From: UBA3210 sp963623095
Lineage (GTDB): Bacteria; Bacillota_I; Bacilli_A; RFN20; CAG-449
Length of the DNA: 64,000 nt
NCBI GenBank assembly: GCA_963623095.1
Contig: CAVFKD010000003.1
Coordinates: 1 to 64,000, forward strand
Direction of reading: 5' to 3'
Shown piece by piece: positions 42,932-50,462 of this stretch (the stretch's first letter is position 1; each line of letters begins with the position of its first letter). Below the pieces are notes generated by a model. It saw nothing but the letters and a program-made list of their open reading frames with translations. It searched no databases and was not told where the DNA came from. Position numbers and translations under genes: made by a program.

Positions 42932-44431
42932 ATGGAAAAGAAAAGAAGATATGTTATCGCACTTGATCAAGGTACAACTTCTTCAAGATGTGTAATTTTT
43001 GATAACTCTAGTAATATTGTTGATATTGTCCAAAAAGAATTTAAACAAATCTATCCTCAACCAGGTTGGGTTGAACACGATGCAATGGAAATATTCGCTT
43101 CTCAATATTCTGTTATGACAGAAGCTATTGCTAGATGTGGTATTCGTCCTTATCATATTCAAGCTATTGGTATTACTAACCAAAGAGAAACAACTATTGT
43201 TTGGGATAAAAATACTGGTAAACCAATTTACAATGCAATCGTATGGCAATGTAGAAGAACCGCGGATATTATTGAACAAGCTAAAAAAGATGGTTTGACC
43301 GAATATATTAAAGAAAATACAGGCTTAGTACCTGATGCTTATTTCTCTGCATCTAAAATTAAATGGATTTTAGATCACGTTGAAGGCGCAAGAGAAAAAG
43401 CGGAAAATGGTGAATTATTATTCGGTACTGTTGATACATGGTTAATGTGGAAATTAACAGGTGGTAAAACTTTTGCGACTGATTATACTAACGCATCTAG
43501 AACCATGATTTATAATATTAAGGAATTAAAATGGGATAAGAAATTATGCGATTATTTTGGTATCCCTATGTCAATGCTTCCTGAAGTTAAAAAATCTAGT
43601 GATGATTATGGAAGTGTTTCTATCTTTGGTTATGATATACCAATTACTGGTGTAGCAGGTGACCAACAAGCAGCTTTATTTGGTCAAGCTTGTTTTGAAA
43701 AAGGCGATATTAAAAACACATATGGAACTGGTTGTTTCTTATTAATGAATATTGGCGAAAAATTTGTTAATTCTAAAAATGGATTAGTTACAACAATCGC
43801 AGCGACCGCGGATGATAAAGTAAATTACGCTTTAGAAGGTTCTGTCTTCGTCGGAGGGGCTATTGTTCAATGGCTTAGAGATGAAATGAGATTTATTGTT
43901 GATGCTGCCGATAGTGAATATTTCGCGACTAAAGCAAAGACAAATGGAGGAGTTTATATTGTTCCTGCGTTTACTGGACTTGGCGCTCCACATTGGGATA
44001 TGTATGCTAGAGGTACTATCTTTGGTTTAACTAGAGGTAGTAACCGTAACCATATTGTTCGTGCAGCTTTAGAATCAATCGCATATCAAACAATGGATGT
44101 TATCGATGCGATGAAACAAGATACAGGATTAGAAATAAATTCATTAAAAGTTGATGGAGGTGCATCAAAGAATAATTTCTTAATGCAATTCCAAGCAGAT
44201 ATTATTAACGCACATGTCCAAAGAGCGAAGATTATGGAAACTACCGCTTTAGGTGCTGCATATCTTGCAGGATTAAAAGTTGGAACATGGGAATCTTTAG
44301 ATGAAATTAAGAAGATTTGGGCAGTTGATAAAGAATATATCCCTAATATTCAAGGTGAAGAAAAAGAAGAATATATTAAAAGATGGCATAAAGCTATTTC
44401 AATGGCTAAAGGGTGGGAAAATTTCGATTAA
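42932..44431 (+). CDS. glpK: Glycerol kinase
   Basis: GlpK (499 residues) phosphorylates glycerol to sn-glycerol 3-phosphate. It shows VIALDQGTTSSRCVIFD, GITNQRETTIVWDK, NAIVWQCRRTAD, TYGTGCFLLMN, PAFTGLGAPHWDMYARG and KVDGGASKNNFLMQ. Last gene of the operon, whose product feeds the dehydrogenase encoded first. No glycerol facilitator (glpF) is in the window. A strong promoter for a short RNA begins nine bases after its stop. Confidence 0.97.
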   Translation: MEKKRRYVIALDQGTTSSRCVIFDNSSNIVDIVQKEFKQIYPQPGWVEHDAMEIFASQYSVMTEAIARCGIRPYHIQAIGITNQRETTIVWDKNTGKPIYNAIVWQCRRTADIIEQAKKDGLTEYIKENTGLVPDAYFSASKIKWILDHVEGAREKAENGELLFGTVDTWLMWKLTGGKTFATDYTNASRTMIYNIKELKWDKKLCDYFGIPMSMLPEVKKSSDDYGSVSIFGYDIPITGVAGDQQAALFGQACFEKGDIKNTYGTGCFLLMNIGEKFVNSKNGLVTTIAATADDKVNYALEGSVFVGGAIVQWLRDEMRFIVDAADSEYFATKAKTNGGVYIVPAFTGLGAPHWDMYARGTIFGLTRGSNRNHIVRAALESIAYQTMDVIDAMKQDTGLEINSLKVDGGASKNNFLMQFQADIINAHVQRAKIMETTALGAAYLAGLKVGTWESLDEIKKIWAVDKEYIPNIQGEEKEEYIKRWHKAISMAKGWENFD

Positions 44432-44439
44432 TCTAAAAT

Positions 44440-44468
44440 TTGACAAAACCTTAACACTATGCTATTAT
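44440..44468 (+). promoter_or_regulatory. Strong promoter of a short independent RNA
   Basis: Consensus -35 TTGACA (44440-44445), 17-bp spacer, -10 TATTAT (44463-44468). Confidence 0.75.
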
Positions 44469-44474
44469 ATTCGA

Positions 44475-44533
44475 GCATAGAAATATGCAAGGGGGAAAGT
44501 TTGCTAAGAGAGTTTTCTCTTAGCTTTTTATTT
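44475..44533 (+). ncRNA. Short RNA of about 60 bases ending in an intrinsic terminator
   Basis: From the predicted start the RNA opens with hairpin GCATA-GAAA-TATGC (44475-44488), then an unpaired AAGGGGGAAAGTTT, then terminator GCTAAGAGA-GTTT-TCTCTTAGC (44503-44524) and TTTTTATTTT. A separate promoter for the next gene lies after the terminator, so this seems a free-standing transcript. The GGGGG tract could bind a C-rich target or act as a ribosome-binding site for a TTG-start peptide, but that frame would run into the terminator. I know no family for it. Confidence 0.5.
44503..44533 (+). terminator. Terminator of the short RNA
   Basis: Nine-bp perfect stem GCTAAGAGA / TCTCTTAGC with GTTT loop and T-run. 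Confidence 0.9.
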
Positions 44534-44561
44534 TGTATTAAACATATTTTATTGCTATAAT
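44533..44561 (+). promoter_or_regulatory. Promoter of the membrane-HAD fusion gene
   Basis: -35 TTGTAT (44533-44538), 17-bp spacer, -10 TATAAT (44556-44561); the ribosome-binding site AAAGGGG follows. Confidence 0.6.
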
Positions 44562-44587
44562 GTATTTATATTATTAAAGGGGTCTAT

Positions 44588-46075
44588 ATGAAAATCGGTT
44601 TAAGAAATATTAAAACGGCAATTTCAGTTGCGATTTGTTTATTTATTTATCTAATTATAATTTTAGTATCTTTTATTTTTAATTCATCATGGGTTAAAAG
44701 TTTTAAGATTGCAACTCAGCTTTATACGCCGTTCTTTGCTTGTTTAGCGACAGCTTATTCAATATCTACAACTAAAGAAAAATCTTTAGCTCAAGGTAAA
44801 TTAAGACTTTCGGCATCTATTATTGGAGGTTTATTTGGATTATTAGTTGTTTCTATTTATCAATTATTTGGTTTAGAATGGCCTTTCCAACATATCTCCG
44901 CGACTGGTAATGCAACAACTGACGCTCCTACTGGTATATTTAAAGGATGGTTTGTTGGAGGAGAGAATTTTACAAGTGATAATGTTAATGCTCAATTCTT
45001 ACTTTCATTTATCGGTCCTATTTGTATAACTGCTTTAACAGTCGTTGTTGTTATATTATTTTGTAATTTAATTCATCATCCTGAATGTAGCTTTATCGCA
45101 GTTTTAACATTAACCGCGGTTATGTGTTCGCTTGGTACTAATCCAATTATTTATGGACCAAATAGAATTTTATCAACTGTCATTGGTATTTTAGTCGCAC
45201 TTGGAGTAAATATGATTAAATTACCGCATTATAAAAACAAAGATATTAAATTGATCTTTGGCTTAGATGGAATTTATAAAAATAATGATGACGCTATATC
45301 TGGATTTAATCATTATGAAATTGATCGATTAATTGAAGATGGCGCGGATGTTAGTTTATTTACAACTAGAGCTCCATCAAAAATAATATCAATGATTGAT
45401 GATACAAGAATTAAAAATCCTGTTATTTGTATGTCAGGCGCGGCAGTATATGATTTTAAAAATGAAAAATATTTATATGTAGAAAATATTAAAGATGATG
45501 TATCGATTAAAATTTCTGAAATCTTAAAGAAATTAAATGTCACACCATTTGTTAATGTCATTAAAGATGATTTACATTATGTTTATAGTGAATCTTTAGA
45601 TAACGATGCAGAAAGACTTTATTTTAACAATAGAAGAAATGAACCATATATTTCTTTTAATTTAGTTCCATCTTCACCTAATACTTCTGTATTGTATTAC
45701 ATGGTTATTGATAAAACTGAAATCATTGATGAACTTGAACAAGATTTATTAAAAGAGGGAATTTCTGATCAATTAGTGATGTTAAAATATGAAGCATACG
45801 AACAAGATGAAAAATTTGATGGTTATTCATATTTAAAAATATATTCAAAAGATATTGAAAATTTAAAATATTTAAAAGATTTTAATGATAAGAAAATTTA
45901 TGGATTTATCTCTCATAAATATGATTATATCTTACAAGAAAATGTATCTTATTCTTTATCACCAGAATTTATTAATGAAAAATTAATTAAATCAACTAAT
46001 GAAGTAGTAAAAGATGATAAAAACTTAATAAAGAAAGCAATCAAGATTTATCATTCAAAAGAATATAATAAATAA
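44588..46075 (+). CDS. FUSC/aromatic-acid-exporter-like membrane domain fused to a degenerate HAD domain
   Basis: A 495-residue fusion. Residues 1 to about 212 contain at least five hydrophobic helices (KTAISVAICLFIYLIIILV, GPICITALTVVVVILF, ILSTVIGILVALGVN) and resemble DUF939/ArAE transporter N-domains, though I see an unusual 40-residue extracytoplasmic-type loop at 98-138. Residues about 220-490 follow the Cof-type HAD fold (NHYEIDRLIEDGADVSLFTTRAPSK, NPVICMSGAAVYD). Motif I is GLDGIY (225-230), where active HADs have DXDGT, so the nucleophile Asp is missing, and the C-terminal metal motif is not recognisable. Probably a sensory or binding pseudo-phosphatase on a membrane anchor. Confidence 0.75.
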   Translation: MKIGLRNIKTAISVAICLFIYLIIILVSFIFNSSWVKSFKIATQLYTPFFACLATAYSISTTKEKSLAQGKLRLSASIIGGLFGLLVVSIYQLFGLEWPFQHISATGNATTDAPTGIFKGWFVGGENFTSDNVNAQFLLSFIGPICITALTVVVVILFCNLIHHPECSFIAVLTLTAVMCSLGTNPIIYGPNRILSTVIGILVALGVNMIKLPHYKNKDIKLIFGLDGIYKNNDDAISGFNHYEIDRLIEDGADVSLFTTRAPSKIISMIDDTRIKNPVICMSGAAVYDFKNEKYLYVENIKDDVSIKISEILKKLNVTPFVNVIKDDLHYVYSESLDNDAERLYFNNRRNEPYISFNLVPSSPNTSVLYYMVIDKTEIIDELEQDLLKEGISDQLVMLKYEAYEQDEKFDGYSYLKIYSKDIENLKYLKDFNDKKIYGFISHKYDYILQENVSYSLSPEFINEKLIKSTNEVVKDDKNLIKKAIKIYHSKEYNK

Positions 46076-46085
46076 TTTTATACCA

Positions 46086-46120
46086 ACTAAAAAGCCTATT
46101 TTGAAGATAGGCTTTTCATT
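46086..46120. terminator. Bidirectional terminator between the fusion gene and the kinase gene
   Basis: AAAAGCCTAT (46090-46099) and ATAGGCTTTT (46107-46116), T-rich tails on both sides. Confidence 0.9.
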
Positions 46121-46132
46121 TTCTTTTGATTA

Positions 46133-46960
46133 TTAAATTTTTGCAAGAGCTTCTTTTTTACGGTTAGCTTCTTTTAAATATGAATCTTCATGTAATGTAT
46201 TAAACATCATCATATTCCAATAATAGAGAATTAAATTAATAACATTATTGAAAGCTTCTAATTGTTCATATATATCACTTGGAATATCTTTTCCATAATA
46301 ATATTTTAAGAACTTATCAATAGTTTGTTTATTTGAAATATGATTCTTTGATAAGAACATTGCAATATCATAAGTTGGAATATTATTAGAAGCATATTCA
46401 AAATCAATAAAGTAAACATCATTATTTTTAACTAAAATATTTCCAGGAAGTAAATCATTATGGCATAAATATAATTCTTCATTATTTACGATAGATAATG
46501 CTTTAGATAATATATCATCGTGATTTGGAAGTTTTTCAGTATGTGAATTTTCATGATAGTAAGAAACATGGTCTTCAATTGAATAATCTACTAAACATTT
46601 ATATTTAAAACCATGTAATTTTTTCATCTTAACAGCGATTTTTTCTAAAATGTCATCAGGAATTTCTTTGTAAGTAGATAAATCTTTCGCATCTTTAACA
46701 TATTCTGTGATCTTGACACCTTCTTCTGTGATATATAAACAAGGGAAAGTAATATCTTTATCTACAATAAAATGTTCTACATTAACTTCATTTTTTGTGT
46801 CGTAGAAATGTTGTACATATGATTTTCTTTCTCTGAATAAATACTTATCATTAACTAGGTAGTTATTATTTGATACGCCACCTTCATAGTATTGAATTGA
46901 TTTAACATCGATATTCAATTGTTTTTTAAATACATCAATTATTTGTTTCATAGTTCCCAC
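46133..46960 (-). CDS. Choline/ethanolamine kinase-like phosphotransferase (LicA type)
   Basis: A 275-residue protein of the aminoglycoside/choline kinase superfamily. The catalytic Brenner motif LCHNDLLPGNILV and the metal-binding FIDFEYASNNIPTYDIA are intact; the N-terminal part has GGVSNNNYLVN (nucleotide loop) and FRERKSYV. The spacing is typical of LicA and eukaryotic-like choline kinases, which would make phosphocholine for surface decoration, but a sugar or thiamine substrate is possible. It is monocistronic; no LicD or LicC partner is nearby. Confidence 0.83.
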   Translation of the reverse strand: MGTMKQIIDVFKKQLNIDVKSIQYYEGGVSNNNYLVNDKYLFRERKSYVQHFYDTKNEVNVEHFIVDKDITFPCLYITEEGVKITEYVKDAKDLSTYKEIPDDILEKIAVKMKKLHGFKYKCLVDYSIEDHVSYYHENSHTEKLPNHDDILSKALSIVNNEELYLCHNDLLPGNILVKNNDVYFIDFEYASNNIPTYDIAMFLSKNHISNKQTIDKFLKYYYGKDIPSDIYEQLEAFNNVINLILYYWNMMMFNTLHEDSYLKEANRKKEALAKI

Positions 46961-47044
46961 CTTTAAAAATTATAATATTATTATAATTCTTTTAGTTTTA
47001 TTTTGGTATAATCTTTTATATATATGACAGGAGGAAACTAAAAA

Positions 47045-47560
47045 ATGCTAAATATTGTGCTCTTTCAACCGGAAATACCCCAAAATACTGGAAATATTAT
47101 AAGAACTGCGATGGCTTTAAAAGCTAAATTACATTTAATTAAACCTTTAGGATTCGACATAGGAGATAAATCTCTTTTAAGAGCGAGTATGGATTATATC
47201 GATGAATGCGATATTGAAACATATGAAAACATTGAAGAATTTTATAAAAAGAATCCTGATGCAGATATATACTATGTAACTAGATATTCAAAAAAGACTT
47301 ATTCTGATTTTGATTATTCAAGAGTAACAAAAGATTATTATTTTATGTTTGGAAGAGAATCAACTGGTATTCCTCATGATGTATTAAGAGATCATTTAGA
47401 TAAATGTGTAAGAATTCCAATGGTAATGAACGCGAGAAGTTTGAATTTATCTAATTCAGTTGCGATTGTTCTTTTTGAAGCAGCAAGACAACAAGAATTC
47501 TATGGTCTTTCTACTTTCGAAGCAATTAAAGGAGAAGATTTTTTAGAAAATGAAAAATAA
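47045..47560 (+). CDS. trmL: tRNA (cytidine34-2'-O)-methyltransferase
   Basis: TrmL (171 residues) is a minimal SPOUT methyltransferase that 2'-O-methylates the wobble base of tRNA-Leu. It has NIVLFQPEIPQNTGNIIRTA at the start, FMFGRESTGIP and IPMVMNARSLNLSNSVAIVLFEA, the knotted SAM site. AGGAGG precedes the start and TATAAT lies at 47007-47012. Its end overlaps the next gene by 11 bases. Confidence 0.95.
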   Translation: MLNIVLFQPEIPQNTGNIIRTAMALKAKLHLIKPLGFDIGDKSLLRASMDYIDECDIETYENIEEFYKKNPDADIYYVTRYSKKTYSDFDYSRVTKDYYFMFGRESTGIPHDVLRDHLDKCVRIPMVMNARSLNLSNSVAIVLFEAARQQEFYGLSTFEAIKGEDFLENEK

Positions 47561-48089
47561 AATATTTATTATATTATTAATGATATTTTGTCTTTCTTCC
47601 TGCGGAAATATTAATGAATCAGAAATTATAACATCATCTTCAGCTTCAAAGGATTATTCTTCTATTACTCCATATATTGAAGTAGAGAGAAATGAAGAAA
47701 AAACATTTAAAGATATCAATGTTAATCAATATGTAAATAAGATGGAAAATAAAGATTCATTTATTATGTTTTTCTATATGACAACATGTGGAGGATGTAA
47801 TTCTGCGAAAGAAAAACTATTAATACCTTATATGGAAGAAACTTCCATCATGATCTATGCAATGGATATTAAAAGTGATGAAAACTATGAATATTTATAT
47901 TTAATGCAACAATATCAAATTCTTGATAATAGTTATTATTATTTTAGAGATAATGGTAAAGTAGGGATGAAAACACCAACTATTTGTATTATTGATAAAG
48001 GTGTCACTGTTGATTATCATCTTGGATATAGTCAAGATCTATTAAATATCATTAAAGCATATTGCTATTTACCTCCAATTGGCGAATAA
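47550..48089 (+). CDS. Thioredoxin-fold lipoprotein
   Basis: A 179-residue exported lipoprotein. The signal ends in LSSC; a linker follows to about residue 55, then a thioredoxin fold with redox motif TTCGGCNSAKEKL and the cis-proline loop KTPTICII. It is probably a membrane-tethered thiol-disulfide protein facing outward. No DsbB/CcdA-like partner is nearby. It starts inside trmL, so the two are coupled although unrelated in function. Confidence 0.85.
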   Translation: MKNKIFIILLMIFCLSSCGNINESEIITSSSASKDYSSITPYIEVERNEEKTFKDINVNQYVNKMENKDSFIMFFYMTTCGGCNSAKEKLLIPYMEETSIMIYAMDIKSDENYEYLYLMQQYQILDNSYYYFRDNGKVGMKTPTICIIDKGVTVDYHLGYSQDLLNIIKAYCYLPPIGE

Positions 48090-48117
48090 AAAAAATAGAC
48101 CGTGGTCTATTTTTTTA
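48086..48117. terminator. Bidirectional terminator between the thioredoxin-like gene and rqcH
   Basis: AAAAAATAGAC (48090-48100), CGTG, GTCTATTTTTT (48105-48115). It covers the rqcH stop codon (TAG). Confidence 0.92.
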
Positions 48118-49696
48118 ATGTGTCTTTAATTAGTTTAATTGATGATTGTCTTATTTCATTTAAAGTAATTGTTTCATAATTATTAAATGTAACAAGTCCT
48201 CTTTTAGAAGGGACTTTTTTAACTTCTTTTCTATCGGTAACAATGACATCTCCAGAAGTTAAAGAAGCTAGATATAAAGCAATTTCACTAGAGAGTAATA
48301 TTGCTTCTTTTGATGGATTTGAAGAGAATATGATAACATGTGGACCATGTACATCTTTCGCGTGCAAGAAATAATCATCTTTTCTTGCAAGTTCAAAAGT
48401 TAAATATTCATTTTGATAAGAAGATAAACCAAAACCAATTTTTTCACCAGTACTCGCGATTATATAATGAGGAGAATAGACTTTAGGTGAATTTTTCTTT
48501 TTCTTGTTGTTTTGATTCTTCTCTTTTTTGATATAGCCATCTTCTTTTAATTCATTGATGATATCTTCCATATCTTCGATTGAAGCATATTTAACTTGGT
48601 TATCTAACTTTTCAAAATAGTCAATTTTATCTTTGGTTAAGTTAATTTGAATATTAACTTGTTCTAAAGCAACTTTTGATTTTTGATAGAGTTTAAAATA
48701 TTTATTCGCATTACCAATTAAATCGAGTTTATCATCTAAAGGAATAATTCTTCCTTCAATAGTGATTTGCTTTTGACCTTTTGTGTATGAATCTAAATTC
48801 ATGAATAATAGATTACCAATTTCGATATAATCTTTCTTTTCTTCCGCTTTTTTTAAATCGTTATTAAGATTGACTAATTTATTTCTTAAACCTTTTAATT
48901 TATGAGAAATTGTATGAAGTACAAGCTCATAATGTGATTTTTTATATTTTTCATTTTCTTTTTCTTCATAGATGGAAGATAAATCATCCAATTTGAATTC
49001 TTTACATCCTGTGACAGATTTTAAAGGAATAGAGATAATATCATTTTTATAATTATAGAATTTAGTTGACGATTTAATTTCATTTACGATATCTTTAATG
49101 TTTTCACCATTATTAACTCGATATTCTATTTCATTATAAATAGTTTTAATTACTTTTGATTTGATAGTTTCTAAAGTATCATCTTCATTAAATTCTTTAT
49201 TTTCTAAATTTAAATATTGATAATGTAAACCTCTAGCTAGAGGTCTTAATTCATCTAAAGAAGATGATTTTTTAATGCAATCGATAATGATATTATTTTC
49301 ATCAGTAATAATGGCATTAGGTCTATAAGGTATTAATTCAACAATTAATTTATTAGTGATAGTTTGATAAGAAGGAGTTAATTTTTTAATAGTAAAAGTG
49401 ATTACTTTATCAGAATCTAATTTTTCTAAAGCAATAATTTTACCACCTTCAAAATATTTTTTTAATGATGCAACAAAACCAGATGATTCTTGAATCATTT
49501 TAAAATATGATGAAGAAATTAGCATATAAGGATTAGAATTATCAAAACTAAAAATTAATGATTCTTGTTTATTAGAAAATAAGAAAAAAGAAAAATCTGT
49601 ATTGGAGATTTTTACTATCTTTGATATTTTTGCGTTTAATAATCGATCGTATAGACCATTATATATTCTTGTAAAAGTAAAATTTGATATTGCCAT
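48107..49696 (-). CDS. rqcH: RqcH, NFACT-family ribosome quality control factor
   Basis: RqcH (529 residues) binds obstructed 50S subunits and recruits tRNA-Ala to add C-terminal alanine tails to stalled chains. It has an NFACT-N domain (1 to about 170, TRIYNGLYDRLLNAKISKI), a helical coiled-coil middle (260-390, with LRNKLVNLNNDLKKAEEKKDY), and an NFACT-R domain at the end (GEKIGFGLSSYQNEYLTF, FLHAKDVHGPHVIIF). Also known as the fibronectin-binding FbpA family. Monocistronic and divergent from gmk. Stop TAG. Confidence 0.93.
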   Translation of the reverse strand: MAISNFTFTRIYNGLYDRLLNAKISKIVKISNTDFSFFLFSNKQESLIFSFDNSNPYMLISSSYFKMIQESSGFVASLKKYFEGGKIIALEKLDSDKVITFTIKKLTPSYQTITNKLIVELIPYRPNAIITDENNIIIDCIKKSSSLDELRPLARGLHYQYLNLENKEFNEDDTLETIKSKVIKTIYNEIEYRVNNGENIKDIVNEIKSSTKFYNYKNDIISIPLKSVTGCKEFKLDDLSSIYEEKENEKYKKSHYELVLHTISHKLKGLRNKLVNLNNDLKKAEEKKDYIEIGNLLFMNLDSYTKGQKQITIEGRIIPLDDKLDLIGNANKYFKLYQKSKVALEQVNIQINLTKDKIDYFEKLDNQVKYASIEDMEDIINELKEDGYIKKEKNQNNKKKKNSPKVYSPHYIIASTGEKIGFGLSSYQNEYLTFELARKDDYFLHAKDVHGPHVIIFSSNPSKEAILLSSEIALYLASLTSGDVIVTDRKEVKKVPSKRGLVTFNNYETITLNEIRQSSIKLIKDTLKK

Positions 49697-49853
49697 AAGT
49701 TATCACCCACCTAAATTATTATAACTAATTTAATTAATTTAATAAATATTATTTATTACGCCTTTTTAACATTTGTAAAAAAATGATTTAATCTTATTGA
49801 AATTAAACTTTTAAATGATAGAATAATATTTATATATATTAAGCGAGGTAATT

Positions 49854-50444
49854 ATGGAAAAAGGTTTATTAATCGTTCTTTCAGGACCTAGTGGTGTAGG
49901 TAAAGGCACTGTTAGAAAACAAATATTTAAAGATGAATCACTCAATTTAGCATATTCAATTTCAATGACAACTAGATTACCAAGAAATGGTGAAGTTGAT
50001 GGAGTTGATTACTACTTTGTTTCTAAAGAGGATTTTGAAAACGCGATTAAAAACAATGAACTACTTGAATACGCACACTTTGTTGGTAACTATTATGGAA
50101 CACCAAAGTTCAGTGTTGAAAAATTAAGAAACGAAGGAAAAAATGTTTTCCTTGAAATTGAAGTAGAAGGGGCTAAAAAAGTTTTAGAAGAATATAAAGA
50201 TGATCCAGGAGTATTATCTATTTATTTACTTCCACCTTCATTAAGAGAACTCGCAAAACGTATCAGAGGAAGAAAATCTGAACCTGAAGAAATCATTCAA
50301 GAACGTTTAGAAAAAGCAAAAAGAGAAATGGGTTCTAAAACCTATTATCAATTTAATGTATTGAACGATAATATCGCACGCAGCGCTGGAGAAATTACTC
50401 GCCTTATTAAATTAAAAATCGCTGCAAATAAAAATTCAAAATAA
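49854..50444 (+). CDS. gmk: Guanylate kinase
   Basis: Gmk (196 residues) phosphorylates GMP to GDP. The P-loop LSGPSGVGKGTVRK, the GMP-binding SMTTRLPRNGEVDGVDYYF, LEYAHFVGNYYGTP, LEIEVEGAKKV and the lid region RGRKSEPEEIIQERL are present. GCGAGGT precedes the start. In Bacillus gmk is followed by rpoZ and coaBC; here priA follows after 18 bases, so rpoZ is missing from the cluster. Confidence 0.96.
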   Translation: MEKGLLIVLSGPSGVGKGTVRKQIFKDESLNLAYSISMTTRLPRNGEVDGVDYYFVSKEDFENAIKNNELLEYAHFVGNYYGTPKFSVEKLRNEGKNVFLEIEVEGAKKVLEEYKDDPGVLSIYLLPPSLRELAKRIRGRKSEPEEIIQERLEKAKREMGSKTYYQFNVLNDNIARSAGEITRLIKLKIAANKNSK

Positions 50445-50462
50445 ATTATAAAAGGAGGGCTT

